A stretch of DNA of 19,593 bases. It comes from Pseudomonadota bacterium. Its GTDB lineage: Bacteria > Pseudomonadota > Alphaproteobacteria > Caulobacterales > Caulobacteraceae. A program made the translations under genes and the position numbers. The stretch lies in assembly GCA_023445705.1 (NCBI GenBank), contig JAEXKM010000378.1, forward strand, positions 1 to 19,593, in the 5' to 3' direction. The notes beneath the pieces were generated by a model that saw only the letters and a list, made by a program, of their open reading frames with translations, made no database searches and was not told the origin of the DNA. Shown here piece by piece: positions 7,110 through 13,306 of this stretch; within the stretch, counting starts at the first letter, position 1, and each line of letters opens with the position of its first letter.

Positions 7110-7465
7110 TCTGCAGCGATGACTCCGGTTTCGCCATCTGGGCTCTGCTCGGCGAGGGCCGCTTCGCAGGACCAGGCCGCAACGATCCCATCGCCCGTGG
7201 GCGTGAGAACGAATTCCACTGCGCCAAAGGCGAGAGGGTCGGATCCCGGGTCGATGACAAGTCTGATCCGCAAGAGGCCACGCTCGCAAAGCTCATACGC
7301 CCATTCCAGAGCGCGGGCCGCCGATGCGACCTTTCCATTGCGATCCTGGGTGACGACCCGCAAGCGGCCTACCTCGGCGATGCCCTTAAGGGTTTTGCAG
7401 GTGTGTTCGTCGAGTTCGAGGCGCACTTGCAATCCAGCTGTTCGCGTAACGATGTTATCTAACAA
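7106..7465 (-). CDS. Hypothetical 119-aa protein, first gene of a two-gene operon (TTG start)
   Basis: Unrecognised soluble protein. The only usable start that keeps the folded-looking part is TTG at 7465; the frame runs open upstream to about 7553 with no ATG or GTG, and no good ribosome site precedes the TTG, so the start is uncertain. The sequence alternates beta-like segments (LQVRLELDE, RLRVVTQDR, LLRIRLVIDP, AVEFVLTPTGDGIVAAWS) with one helix (SAARALEWAYELCERG), a compact alpha/beta layout. The tail (AALAEQSPDGETGVIAAE) looks disordered. Third-position GC is high, like its neighbours, which supports real coding. It is translationally coupled to the 74-aa gene by a 4-nt overlap, so the two products may act together. 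Confidence 0.6.
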   Translation of the reverse strand: MLDNIVTRTAGLQVRLELDEHTCKTLKGIAEVGRLRVVTQDRNGKVASAARALEWAYELCERGLLRIRLVIDPGSDPLAFGAVEFVLTPTGDGIVAAWSCEAALAEQSPDGETGVIAAE

Positions 7466-7594
7466 CTGGCCGTCTTGGCGTCTGTCGGAAACCCCACGCT
7501 TGAAGGCGATTCCCGTGGGGACCGTCGTTCTCGGACTGCGTAGCGGCGCACGTCAGCGCAAAAGGCGGGGGAGCGAGCCCGTTTCCGATGGGCA

Positions 7595-7735
7595 ATGAAC
7601 AAGCGCCTGCGAGCAGCGTTCACCTATCCCAGCTCCGCCGATGGATCACAGATGTTCTGGTTTTACATGAGTCTAGCAACGCTTATTGGCGTGCTTGTCG
7701 CAATCATCCTTCACAGGATCACGCGCCCTCGGTAG
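7595..7735 (+). CDS. Small single-span membrane protein, 46 aa (putative)
   Basis: A short ORF from ATG 7595 to TAG 7733-7735. The N-terminal 19 residues are polar and basic (MNKRLRAAFTYPSSADGSQ). They are followed by a clear hydrophobic segment (about residues 20-40, MFWFYMSLATLIGVLVAIIL) and a basic end (HRITRPR). This predicts one transmembrane helix with positive ends. The local base composition is visibly less GC-rich than the flanking genes, especially from about 7640 to 7770. No strong ribosome binding site is seen; GGGGGAG lies more than 20 nt upstream. An internal ATG at 7652 could be an alternative start. Coding is inferred from the well-formed membrane segment; chance is not excluded. 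Confidence 0.4.
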   Translation: MNKRLRAAFTYPSSADGSQMFWFYMSLATLIGVLVAIILHRITRPR

Positions 7736-7774
7736 CCAGATTACGTCAGGCTCCTAAGTCAGGATTATCGCGGT

Positions 7775-8203
7775 CTAAAAGGTGATTTTCACCGCTTCCG
7801 CACTGCGATCGTGGGGGCCATGGTAGACCGCCTCGATATTGTTCCCATCCGGGTCAAGCAGGAACGCTGCGTAGTAGCCGGGGTGATAGGTCCGCTCGCC
7901 CGGCGCCCCGTTATCTCTTCCGCCGGCGTCCAGCCCCGCCTTGTAGGCGGCGTCCACCATCGCCTGGTCCCTTGCCTGAAAGGCCAGGTGAACGCGGCCG
8001 GTGAGTTGGCCGGAAGCGTTCTCATTGTCGGCGCTGGAGACGAAGAGCTCATCGACCCAGAAGTAATTCTCTCCCTCGCCTCCAAGCGGGATCCCCAGGA
8101 CATCGAAAAGGGCCTGGTAGAAGCCACGGCTGGCCTCCAGGTCGCGCACCACGAGCTGGAGGTGGTCGATCAACCGGCCGCGATAAAGTTCCTGGGTTTC
8201 CAT
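7775..8203 (-). CDS. VOC-superfamily (glyoxalase/bleomycin resistance-like) protein
   Basis: A 142-residue protein of the vicinal oxygen chelate fold. It opens with the typical first strand IDHLQLVVRDLEASRGFYQALFDVLGIP, carries RVHLAFQARD at mid-length, and ends with the family signature AAFLLDPDGNNIEAVYHG. Probable metal ligands are His14, His72 and Glu124, in the places used by glyoxalase-type enzymes. The N-terminal extension in the open frame was dropped: the ATG at 8203 has GGAGGA at good distance and gives the family start. Family members include glyoxalases, dioxygenases and antibiotic-binding proteins, so the substrate cannot be read from sequence; its closest kin are usually annotated only as VOC family protein. 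Confidence 0.88.
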   Translation of the reverse strand: METQELYRGRLIDHLQLVVRDLEASRGFYQALFDVLGIPLGGEGENYFWVDELFVSSADNENASGQLTGRVHLAFQARDQAMVDAAYKAGLDAGGRDNGAPGERTYHPGYYAAFLLDPDGNNIEAVYHGPHDRSAEAVKITF

Positions 8204-8336
8204 CAGGCGTCCTCCGCTGGTCGCTTGATAACCACGGAGCGGCCCCTGCGGGTCCCAAGGCGGCTCGGCGCGGTCGTTTGGCGAGGCGTGCGGCCCGGTG
8301 CGCCGCAAGGGGCGATGAGCCAGCCATGATTTCGCG

Positions 8337-8382
8337 CCTCGCCAGGCGAGGACGTTTGTGGCGGGCAGGGCGACTGCCCGCC
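8337..8382 (-). terminator. Tandem hairpins after the HU gene
   Basis: A perfect 9-bp stem, 8360-8368 (GGCGGGCAG) with 8374-8382 (CTGCCCGCC) and a 5-nt loop, lies 12 nt past the HU stop codon in the direction of its transcription. A second stem follows, 8337-8342 (CCTCGC) with 8346-8351 (GCGAGG) and a 3-nt loop. The stems are strong and well placed, but there is no U tract. Confidence 0.55.
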
Positions 8383-8394
8383 GCGGGGCTTGAT

Positions 8395-8670
8395 TTAGCC
8401 GGTCACCGCGTCCTTCAGGGCCTTGGCGGCGGTGAAGGCGACCTTCTTGCTCGCGGCGATCTCGATCGCAGCGCCAGTGGCCGGATTGCGGCCGGTGCGA
8501 GCTGGCTTGTCCTGGACCTTGAACTTGCCAAAGCCTGGAAGATTGATCTCGTGACCAAGCACGAGGGCTTCGCGCATGGCGGCGAGCAAGGTGTCGACGC
8601 TCTGCTTGGCCTGCGCCTTGGTGAGGTCGCCGCTGGAGGCGAGGCGCTCGGCGAGGTCTGAGGTGTTCAT
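8395..8670 (-). CDS. HU-family DNA-binding protein
   Basis: A 91-residue nucleoid-associated protein that bends and compacts DNA as a dimer. The N-terminal helices (NTSDLAERLASSGDLTKAQAKQSVDTLLAAM) are followed by the HU signature: INLPGFGKFKVQD (42-54) and the beta-arm region ARTGRNPATGAAIEI (57-71) carrying the RNP tip, then the usual end KVAFTAAKALKDAVTG. Length and motifs are normal for HU. AAAGGAGAG stands 8 nt before the ATG at 8670, which fixes the start; a 94-codon upstream extension of the frame is spurious. Alphaproteobacteria often have several HU paralogues, and which one this is cannot be told. It is followed by strong hairpins. Confidence 0.93.
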   Translation of the reverse strand: MNTSDLAERLASSGDLTKAQAKQSVDTLLAAMREALVLGHEINLPGFGKFKVQDKPARTGRNPATGAAIEIAASKKVAFTAAKALKDAVTG

Positions 8671-8997
8671 GAAAGTCTCTCCTTTGGAATCACGGCGGAA
8701 AATTCCGCTGGGGAAGGCCAGGAGTCCAGGCCGGGCCACGCTGGACAGTGGTCGGGGAGACAGCGTGCGAGACCGACGCGTGCGCTTGAGCCGGTTTCGG
8801 CCGCGCCAAGGTCGCGCTGTTGGCTGAGGAGAGGAGACCGGCTTTCGGGCGGGCTCGGTTCCGCCGCTGGGGCAGCGGCTCCTACGGGTCCGCCCCTTTG
8901 CGGGCGCGTTGCGCCGCCAGCCGCTCAGCGGCGCGTCCCGCCTTGCCTTGGGCAAGGCTCCTTGCAGCCTGCTTTTAGGATGCCAACGGCGCGACGC
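8671..8997. other. 327-nt gene-free stretch rich in inverted repeats
   Basis: No convincing protein gene on either strand. It begins with the HU leader. From about 8860 it becomes a chain of short perfect inverted repeats: 8863-8869 with 8873-8879 (GCCGCTG/CAGCGGC), then GCCGC-TCA-GCGGC near 8920, then 8940-8947 with 8951-8958 (GCCTTGCC/GGCAAGGC). On the plus strand the run ends in a short stem, 8955-8959 with 8966-8970, followed by GCTTTT (8971-8976), which resembles a weak intrinsic terminator. It could be an untranslated RNA read on the plus strand, or terminator and spacer DNA for the minus-strand gene ending at 8998. Confidence 0.35.
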
Positions 8998-9138
8998 CTA
9001 TTCTGAGCCCCAGGCCTTGAGGACCGCGCTCTCGGAGACCGGCTCTCCGATCAGGTTGAGCCAGACGCGCCGCTCACGATCCCAGCTGACGGCGATGAAC
9101 TGGGCGCCGCCCTTGAACTCGAACCAGCCGCGGATCAC
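8998..9138 (-). CDS. Hypothetical 46-aa Trp-containing protein
   Basis: Small unknown protein with alternating aromatic and hydrophobic residues (VIRGWFEFKGGAQFIAVSWD, RRVWLNLIGEPVSESAVLKAWG), suggestive of a small beta-sheet. Two starts are possible. GTG at 9138 has AAGGA 7 nt upstream, and from there nearly every third codon base is G or C. TTG at 9183 would add 15 residues whose codon use is clearly less GC-biased and which has no ribosome site. I therefore prefer the GTG. The gene is divergent from dinB. No function can be given. Confidence 0.6.
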   Translation of the reverse strand: MIRGWFEFKGGAQFIAVSWDRERRVWLNLIGEPVSESAVLKAWGSE

Positions 9139-9260
9139 GCGGCCGTCCTTAGGTGCGGTTTGCGCAGGTTGGTCGGCGTTCAAGTGACGGCTCCGGGTGA
9201 GTACTGGGCCAAGCAGTTCAAGTGCGGCGGACTGGTCAAGAGCCGTGTGTGAAGCATGAT

Positions 9261-9275
9261 GTTTCGTCTTTGTTC
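9261..9275 (+). promoter_or_regulatory. LexA-like operator upstream of dinB (one mismatch)
   Basis: GTTT at 9261-9264, 7 nt, GTTC at 9272-9275. The alphaproteobacterial LexA site is GTTC-N7-GTTC, so this differs at one base in the first half-site. It lies 20 nt upstream of the dinB ATG, a normal place for SOS repression. Confidence 0.45.
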
Positions 9276-9295
9276 TCGTGCTAGGGCTTCAGGCC

Positions 9296-10390
9296 ATGAG
9301 CGAGGCGCAAGTCCGGAAGATCATTCATGTCGACATGGACGCCTTCTATGCGTCGGTCGAACAGCGAGATGACCCGAGTCTGAGGGGCAAGCCTGTCGCC
9401 GTGGGATACCCAGAGAAACGGGGCGTGGTGGCGGCCGCCAGCTATGAAGCGCGGCAGTTCGGGGTGCGCTCGGCGTTGCCGTCGACGACGGCGCTTCGCA
9501 AGTGCCCGAGCCTCATCTTCAAGCCGCCTCGCTTCGACGTCTACAGGGCGGTTTCGGCTCAGATCCATGAGATCTTCGCCGATTACACGCCATTGATCGA
9601 GCCGCTGTCTCTCGATGAGGCCTATCTCGACGTCACCGAGAACCTGCGTGGCATCGCGACGGCGTCGGCCACCGCCAAGGAAATCCGCGCCCGGATCTTG
9701 GATGAGACCGGGCTGACCGCGTCAGCCGGTGTCTCCTACTGCAAGTTCATCGCCAAGCTTGCGTCAGACTTCAGGAAACCCAACGGGCAGTACGTGGTGC
9801 CGCCGCAGGCAGGTCCGGCCTTCGTCGAGGCTTTGCCGGTCACCAAGTTCTACGGCGTCGGGCCGGTCACCGCGGCTAAGATGCATGGCCTGGGCATTCA
9901 CACCGGCGCTGACCTACGCGCCCAGAGTCTCGAGTTCTTGCAGCGCCATTTCGGCAAGTCCGGGCCGTGGTACTACGAGATCGCCCGCGGACGGGACGAT
10001 CGACCCGTAAGGTCCGATCGTGAGCGCAAGTCTTCCGGTTCGGAGACCACCTTCAGCGAGGATATTGTCGATCTAGCCCGGATCGAGCAGGGCGTGCTGG
10101 CGATGGCCGACGATGTCTGGGCCTGGTGCGAGAAAACTGGCCGGCGAGCTCGCACTGTTACGGTGAAGATCAAGTGGTCGGACTTCCAGCAGTCGACGCG
10201 CAGCCAGTCCTTTCCCTGGCTGATCGACAGCCGCGCGAAGATTCACCAGGCCAGCCTCGATTTGATCCGCTCGGTCTTTCCGCCGCCCAAGGGGGTGCGC
10301 CTGGTAGGCGTCACCTTGTCGAACTTCGCATCGGAGGCGTCCGGCCTGCTGGCGCAAGGCGCGAGCCTCGAGAAGACCGAGGCGCGATAG
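9296..10390 (+). CDS. dinB: DNA polymerase IV (Y family)
   Basis: Error-prone lesion-bypass polymerase, 364 residues from the ATG at 9296. Palm motifs are intact: HVDMDAFYASVE (metal ligand Asp13; Tyr18 at the steric-gate position) and PLSLDEAYLDVT (catalytic Asp107/Glu108). KFIAKLASDFRKPNGQ and VTKFYGVGPVTAAKMHGLGI (helix-hairpin-helix thumb) follow, then the little-finger domain. A GTG 6 codons upstream was rejected because the ATG gives the usual IIHVDMD spacing and has AGGG before it. I do not see an obvious beta-clamp peptide (QLxLF type) at the C-terminus, where many DinB proteins carry one. The frame is complete. A near-consensus LexA site precedes the gene. Confidence 0.93.
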   Translation: MSEAQVRKIIHVDMDAFYASVEQRDDPSLRGKPVAVGYPEKRGVVAAASYEARQFGVRSALPSTTALRKCPSLIFKPPRFDVYRAVSAQIHEIFADYTPLIEPLSLDEAYLDVTENLRGIATASATAKEIRARILDETGLTASAGVSYCKFIAKLASDFRKPNGQYVVPPQAGPAFVEALPVTKFYGVGPVTAAKMHGLGIHTGADLRAQSLEFLQRHFGKSGPWYYEIARGRDDRPVRSDRERKSSGSETTFSEDIVDLARIEQGVLAMADDVWAWCEKTGRRARTVTVKIKWSDFQQSTRSQSFPWLIDSRAKIHQASLDLIRSVFPPPKGVRLVGVTLSNFASEASGLLAQGASLEKTEAR

Positions 10391-10500
10391 GCGCCCTGCG
10401 CGTTGGCGGCGATGGCTGCGCGGTCGCGCGCAAACATTCGCATTGCAGCTAGGCTGCCCTTCGCAGGCTGGCGCCGCGGCTGCCGAGCGCCGCCGTGTGT

Positions 10501-11439
10501 CTATGCGTGGCCAGGATGACTTGTCGCTTCCGGCGCCTGAGGGCCGGACATGTCGTCATTGAGGATCTCCGCCAAGCGTTTTCGCAACAGATCCACAAAG
10601 GCGCTCACCTTGCGAGATGGGATGCGGTGGGGCGGATGGAGCGCCCAAATCGCCAGCGGGTCGACAGCCGCATCGCCGAGCTGAATGCGCACGAGGCGCC
10701 CGGAGGCGACGTCATCGTGGACCACCCAGCTTGAGAACAGTCCGACCCCGAGACCAGAGAGACAGGCCGCGTGCAGGCCTTCGATAGAATTGGCGGTGAA
10801 CCGGCCGGTGATCGGCACGGTGATCGGCCGCTCAGGCCCGGTGAACGACCAGCGCTCAACGCCGGTCAGGGTCAGACAATCGTGGCGGGCAAGATCGGCC
10901 AGGAGCTTAGGAGGCGGCTTCTCCGCAAGATAGGCGGGTGCGGCGTAGAGATCTCGGCGATTGTCGGCCAGTCGGCGGCCCACCAGGCTGCTGTCCCCGG
11001 GCCTGGCGATGCGAATGGCGAGGTCCAAGCCTTCAGCGACCAGATCAACCGCCGTATCGGTGAGGATGAGGTCGGTGCGCACCCCGGGGTGTGTGCGCAT
11101 AAATTCCGCGAGGATCGGGGTCAGCAGATGCCGGCCAAACGCGGCCGAGGTGGTGACACGCAGCAGGCCGGTCACCTGGCGAGGGTCCGAACGGACGCTC
11201 TCGGCCGCGGCGGCCTGCGCTTCCAACACCGCCGCGGCGTGCGGCAGGAAGGCCTCGCCTTCGGGTGTCAGGCTGAGAGCGCGGGTGGTTCGGTTCAGCA
11301 ATCGCACCCCAAGCGCGGCTTCCAGGGCGCTCAGGCGGCGGGTTGCGGTCAGGGCCGATAGACGCAGCCTGCGCGCGGCGGCGGCGATGCTGCCCGCTGC
11401 GCTCGCCTGGACGAAGACCGACAGCCCAACGGAGTCCAT
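10501..11439 (-). CDS. LysR-family transcriptional regulator
   Basis: A 312-residue LysR regulator. The N-terminal winged helix-turn-helix (residues 1-60: SVGLSVFVQASAAGSIAAAARRL, TATRRLSALEAALGVRLLNRTTRALSLTPEGEAFL) is followed by a linker helix and a periplasmic-binding-like effector domain (GLLRVTTSAAFGRHLLTPILAEF, DLVAEGLDLAIRIARPGDSSLVGRRL). It is of the common CrgA/YafC-like type. The ATG at 11439 gives the standard start (MDSVGLSVFVQ); the longer open frame runs into the divergent gene. The ribosome site is weak. It is divergent from an MFS transporter gene with a 96-nt gap, the classic arrangement in which the LysR protein controls the neighbour and itself. Confidence 0.9.
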   Translation of the reverse strand: MDSVGLSVFVQASAAGSIAAAARRLRLSALTATRRLSALEAALGVRLLNRTTRALSLTPEGEAFLPHAAAVLEAQAAAAESVRSDPRQVTGLLRVTTSAAFGRHLLTPILAEFMRTHPGVRTDLILTDTAVDLVAEGLDLAIRIARPGDSSLVGRRLADNRRDLYAAPAYLAEKPPPKLLADLARHDCLTLTGVERWSFTGPERPITVPITGRFTANSIEGLHAACLSGLGVGLFSSWVVHDDVASGRLVRIQLGDAAVDPLAIWALHPPHRIPSRKVSAFVDLLRKRLAEILNDDMSGPQAPEATSHPGHA

Positions 11440-11535
11440 TGCATCACTTTCTGATCTATAGGTCGGTCGATACGCAGGACTATATCCCATTGTGCTCATA
11501 CGGGATGCTCGGGCGTACCCAAACAGGAGACGCCC
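11440..11535. promoter_or_regulatory. Divergent lysR/MFS promoter region with dyad
   Basis: This gap carries both promoters. An inverted repeat ATCCC-N13-GGGAT (11484-11488 and 11502-11506) sits mid-way and is a candidate operator for the LysR protein. TATA-rich words (near 11457 and 11481) could be -10 elements. The right end has AGGAG six bases before the MFS start. The effector is unknown. Confidence 0.4.
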
Positions 11536-12735
11536 ATGCCCAGTGACATCGCCGAGCAGGATGCTGTTGTTCAATCGCCGCAGACACCCGCGCTTGCCCG
11601 AAGCCTGGTCTTCGCCATGGCGACGGCGGCCGGCGTTGCGGTGGCGAACATCTACTACAACCAGCCATTGCTGGGGCTGATCACCGCCGAGCTGCCGGGC
11701 GGTTTGACCGCCCTGGTTCCCACCGTCACCCAACTTGGCTACGCCGCGGGGCTCTTCCTGCTTGCGCCTCTCGGCGATCTCTTGGAGCCGCGCCGATTGA
11801 TCGCCGCGCAGTTCGCGGCGCTCGCCCTAGCGCTAGCCGGCGCGGCCCTGGCCCCGAACGCCGCTACTCTCCTCATCGCCTCCCTGTTGGTCGGGCTCGC
11901 CGCGACTGTCGCCCAGCAAATCGTCCCGTTCGCAGCCCGCCTCGCCGCGCCGGCGCGAAGCGGAGCCACAGTCGGCATGGTCATGGCCGGACTGCTCTGC
12001 GGCATCCTGCTCAGCCGCACCTTGGCGGGGCTGGTCGGCGCTCACGTCGGGTGGCGAGCGATGTTCTGGCTGGGCGCGCCGGCGGCGCTGATCGCTGGCG
12101 CTTGGATGTATGCGCGCCTGCCCGCCGCTCAGGGCCAGGCTGATCTCTCCTACCGCGCCTTGCTGGCGAGCCTGACATCGCTCTGGCGCGAGCATCGGCA
12201 ATTGCGGACGGCCGCCTTGACCCAGGCGATGCTGTTCGCCGCCTTCTCGGTATTCTGGACGGTTTTGGCGCTGCACCTGGCCGAGCCGCAGTTCCATCTC
12301 GGCGCGGACGTGGCTGGCCTCTTTGGGATCGTCGGCGCCGCCGGGGTCCTCGCCGCGCCGGCCGCCGGCGCGCTGTCGGACCGAGCCGGGCCGCGGCGTG
12401 TGGTGCAGGGCGGCGTCGCGCTCACGGCGCTCGCCTGGCTGTTGTTCGCCATGTGGAACTCGCTCATGGGCCTGATGGTCGGCGTGGTGCTGCTGGATCT
12501 CGCCGTTCAGGCCGCGCTGATCTCCAACCAACACCTGGTCTTCGCCCTTCGTCCGGAGGCCCGCGCTCGGCTGAACACCCTCTTTATGGGCGCGATGTTC
12601 CTCGGCGGCGCGGCCGGTTCGGCCGGGGCCATGCTGAGCTGGCGGACGGCCGGTTGGCCCCTGGTCGCAGCCGTCGGCGGCGGATTTGCGGTTCTGGCCG
12701 CCGTCGTTCAGGCCCTGGGCTCCCGGCGGCATTGA
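11536..12735 (+). CDS. MFS transporter (probable efflux, 12 helices)
   Basis: A 399-residue major facilitator protein of the inner membrane. About twelve hydrophobic segments are visible in two halves, with a central loop near residues 195-230 (LPAAQGQADLSYRALLASLTSLWREHRQ). Motif A appears as GDLLEPRRLI after helix 2 and is echoed as GALSDRAGPRRVV in the second half. The N-terminal VANIYYNQPLLGLI is typical of the YgaY/COG2814 group of putative drug or metabolite exporters. AGGAG precedes the ATG. Pairing with a divergent LysR gene suggests inducible export; the substrate cannot be inferred. Confidence 0.88.
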   Translation: MPSDIAEQDAVVQSPQTPALARSLVFAMATAAGVAVANIYYNQPLLGLITAELPGGLTALVPTVTQLGYAAGLFLLAPLGDLLEPRRLIAAQFAALALALAGAALAPNAATLLIASLLVGLAATVAQQIVPFAARLAAPARSGATVGMVMAGLLCGILLSRTLAGLVGAHVGWRAMFWLGAPAALIAGAWMYARLPAAQGQADLSYRALLASLTSLWREHRQLRTAALTQAMLFAAFSVFWTVLALHLAEPQFHLGADVAGLFGIVGAAGVLAAPAAGALSDRAGPRRVVQGGVALTALAWLLFAMWNSLMGLMVGVVLLDLAVQAALISNQHLVFALRPEARARLNTLFMGAMFLGGAAGSAGAMLSWRTAGWPLVAAVGGGFAVLAAVVQALGSRRH

Positions 12736-12757
12736 GAGCCTTCCAGCTTTCGGTATT

Positions 12758-12776
12758 GGCGGGCGGCTTGCCTGCC
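12758..12776. terminator. Hairpin between convergent genes
   Basis: 12758-12764 (GGCGGGC) pairs with 12770-12776 (GCCTGCC) including one G-U pair, with a 5-nt loop. It lies between the MFS stop (12735) and the stop of the minus-strand Trp-repeat gene (12777). Function is inferred from position; there is no clear U tract. Confidence 0.35.
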
Positions 12777-13025
12777 CTATCTCGCGAATGGCAGCCGCTT
12801 TTCAGGTCCCCAGATCCACCCATCTTGAATCCAATAGCCCGTCCTTACCGACGGTGATCCAGCAGGTCCCCAAATCCAGCCGTTATGAATCCAGTGCTTG
12901 GTGTCCACTTGCGCCGATCCGACCGGGCCCCAGATCCACATTCCGCTGATCCAGTATTTGGCGCTTTGTTCCGATAGGTCGCTGAAGATCCAGTTGTCCT
13001 GGATCCACGCCGAGGCGACGGTCAT
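12777..13025 (-). CDS. Tryptophan-rich tandem-repeat protein (WI-x3-WIWGP repeats)
   Basis: I do not recognise this 82-residue protein, but its build is striking. It consists almost wholly of four tandem units starting at Trp7, Trp25, Trp45 and Trp65. The last three are spaced exactly 20 residues apart and follow the plan [Y/H]WI-x2-x-WIWGP-x-GS; the first is degenerate (WIQDNWIF). Eleven of 82 residues are tryptophan (7, 12, 25, 30, 32, 45, 50, 52, 65, 70, 72). There is no signal peptide or membrane span, and the end is basic (EKRLPFAR). Each unit looks like a beta-hairpin with paired aromatics, which suggests a small repeat-built sheet, but the role is unknown. The ATG at 13025 has GGAG upstream; a 51-codon extension of the frame lacks this character and was dropped. 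Confidence 0.7.
   Translation of the reverse strand: MTVASAWIQDNWIFSDLSEQSAKYWISGMWIWGPVGSAQVDTKHWIHNGWIWGPAGSPSVRTGYWIQDGWIWGPEKRLPFAR
12795..13010 (-). repeat. Tandem 60-nt coding repeats inside the Trp-repeat gene
   Basis: The DNA shows repeated words such as CCAGATCCA and TGATCCAG/GAATCCA at about 60-nt intervals, encoding the three near-identical WIWGP units and one degenerate unit (54 nt apart from the next). The repeats have diverged at silent and non-silent sites, so they are not a very recent expansion. Confidence 0.6.
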
Positions 13026-13256
13026 GCCTTGAACTCCAGCGCTTGGCAGGGGGGGCATCTTAGAGCCAAGGCCCGATAATTTGGAATTCGCCGCCGACTG
13101 GAGTGCGGCGTTGCGCCAGGAGACATCCGCCCTGGCGCGAGGCGCACGGGCCGCGCACGGAACCTGCACAAGCGACAACCCAGGCCCCGCCTTTTCCTAA
13201 GGAGCCGCCGCCGCGGCTCGGCTCTCGGGGCCCGTCGAACCGCCTGGCCGGTGACC

Positions 13257-13281
13257 GGAACATGCGCCGCGATCGAGGGTT
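13257..13281 (+). promoter_or_regulatory. EcfG/SigT-like promoter before the mfd-like gene (one mismatch)
   Basis: GGAAC at 13257-13261, 16 nt, GGTT at 13278-13281 (consensus CGTT). It points at the ATG at 13307, leaving a leader of about 18 nt that contains GGAGG. This also supports the choice of that start over an upstream extension. Confidence 0.4.
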
Positions 13282-13306
13282 CAAGCCGCGTCGAGGCGGA
13301 GGCGCG

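Noticed and set aside
8671..8955. Upstream extension of the HU reading frame
   Set aside because: The standard HU N-terminus and a strong ribosome site lie at 8670; the extension is Arg/Pro-rich.
10391..10500. Gap between dinB and lysR stops
   Set aside because: It contains only short GC-rich dyads of 5 bp that are expected by chance; no terminator or gene can be supported.
11440..11733. Upstream extension of the lysR reading frame
   Set aside because: It would run through the divergent promoter and into the MFS gene; the LysR fold starts at 11439.
13159..13179. Another GGAAC upstream of the mfd-like gene
   Set aside because: At 16-17 nt spacing there is no CGTT-like element, so it is not a promoter candidate.
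13103..13306. 68-codon N-terminal extension of the mfd-like gene
   Set aside because: It is Arg/Pro-rich without homology-like features; GGAGG before 13307 and a promoter-like element at 13257-13281 inside the extension favour the later start.
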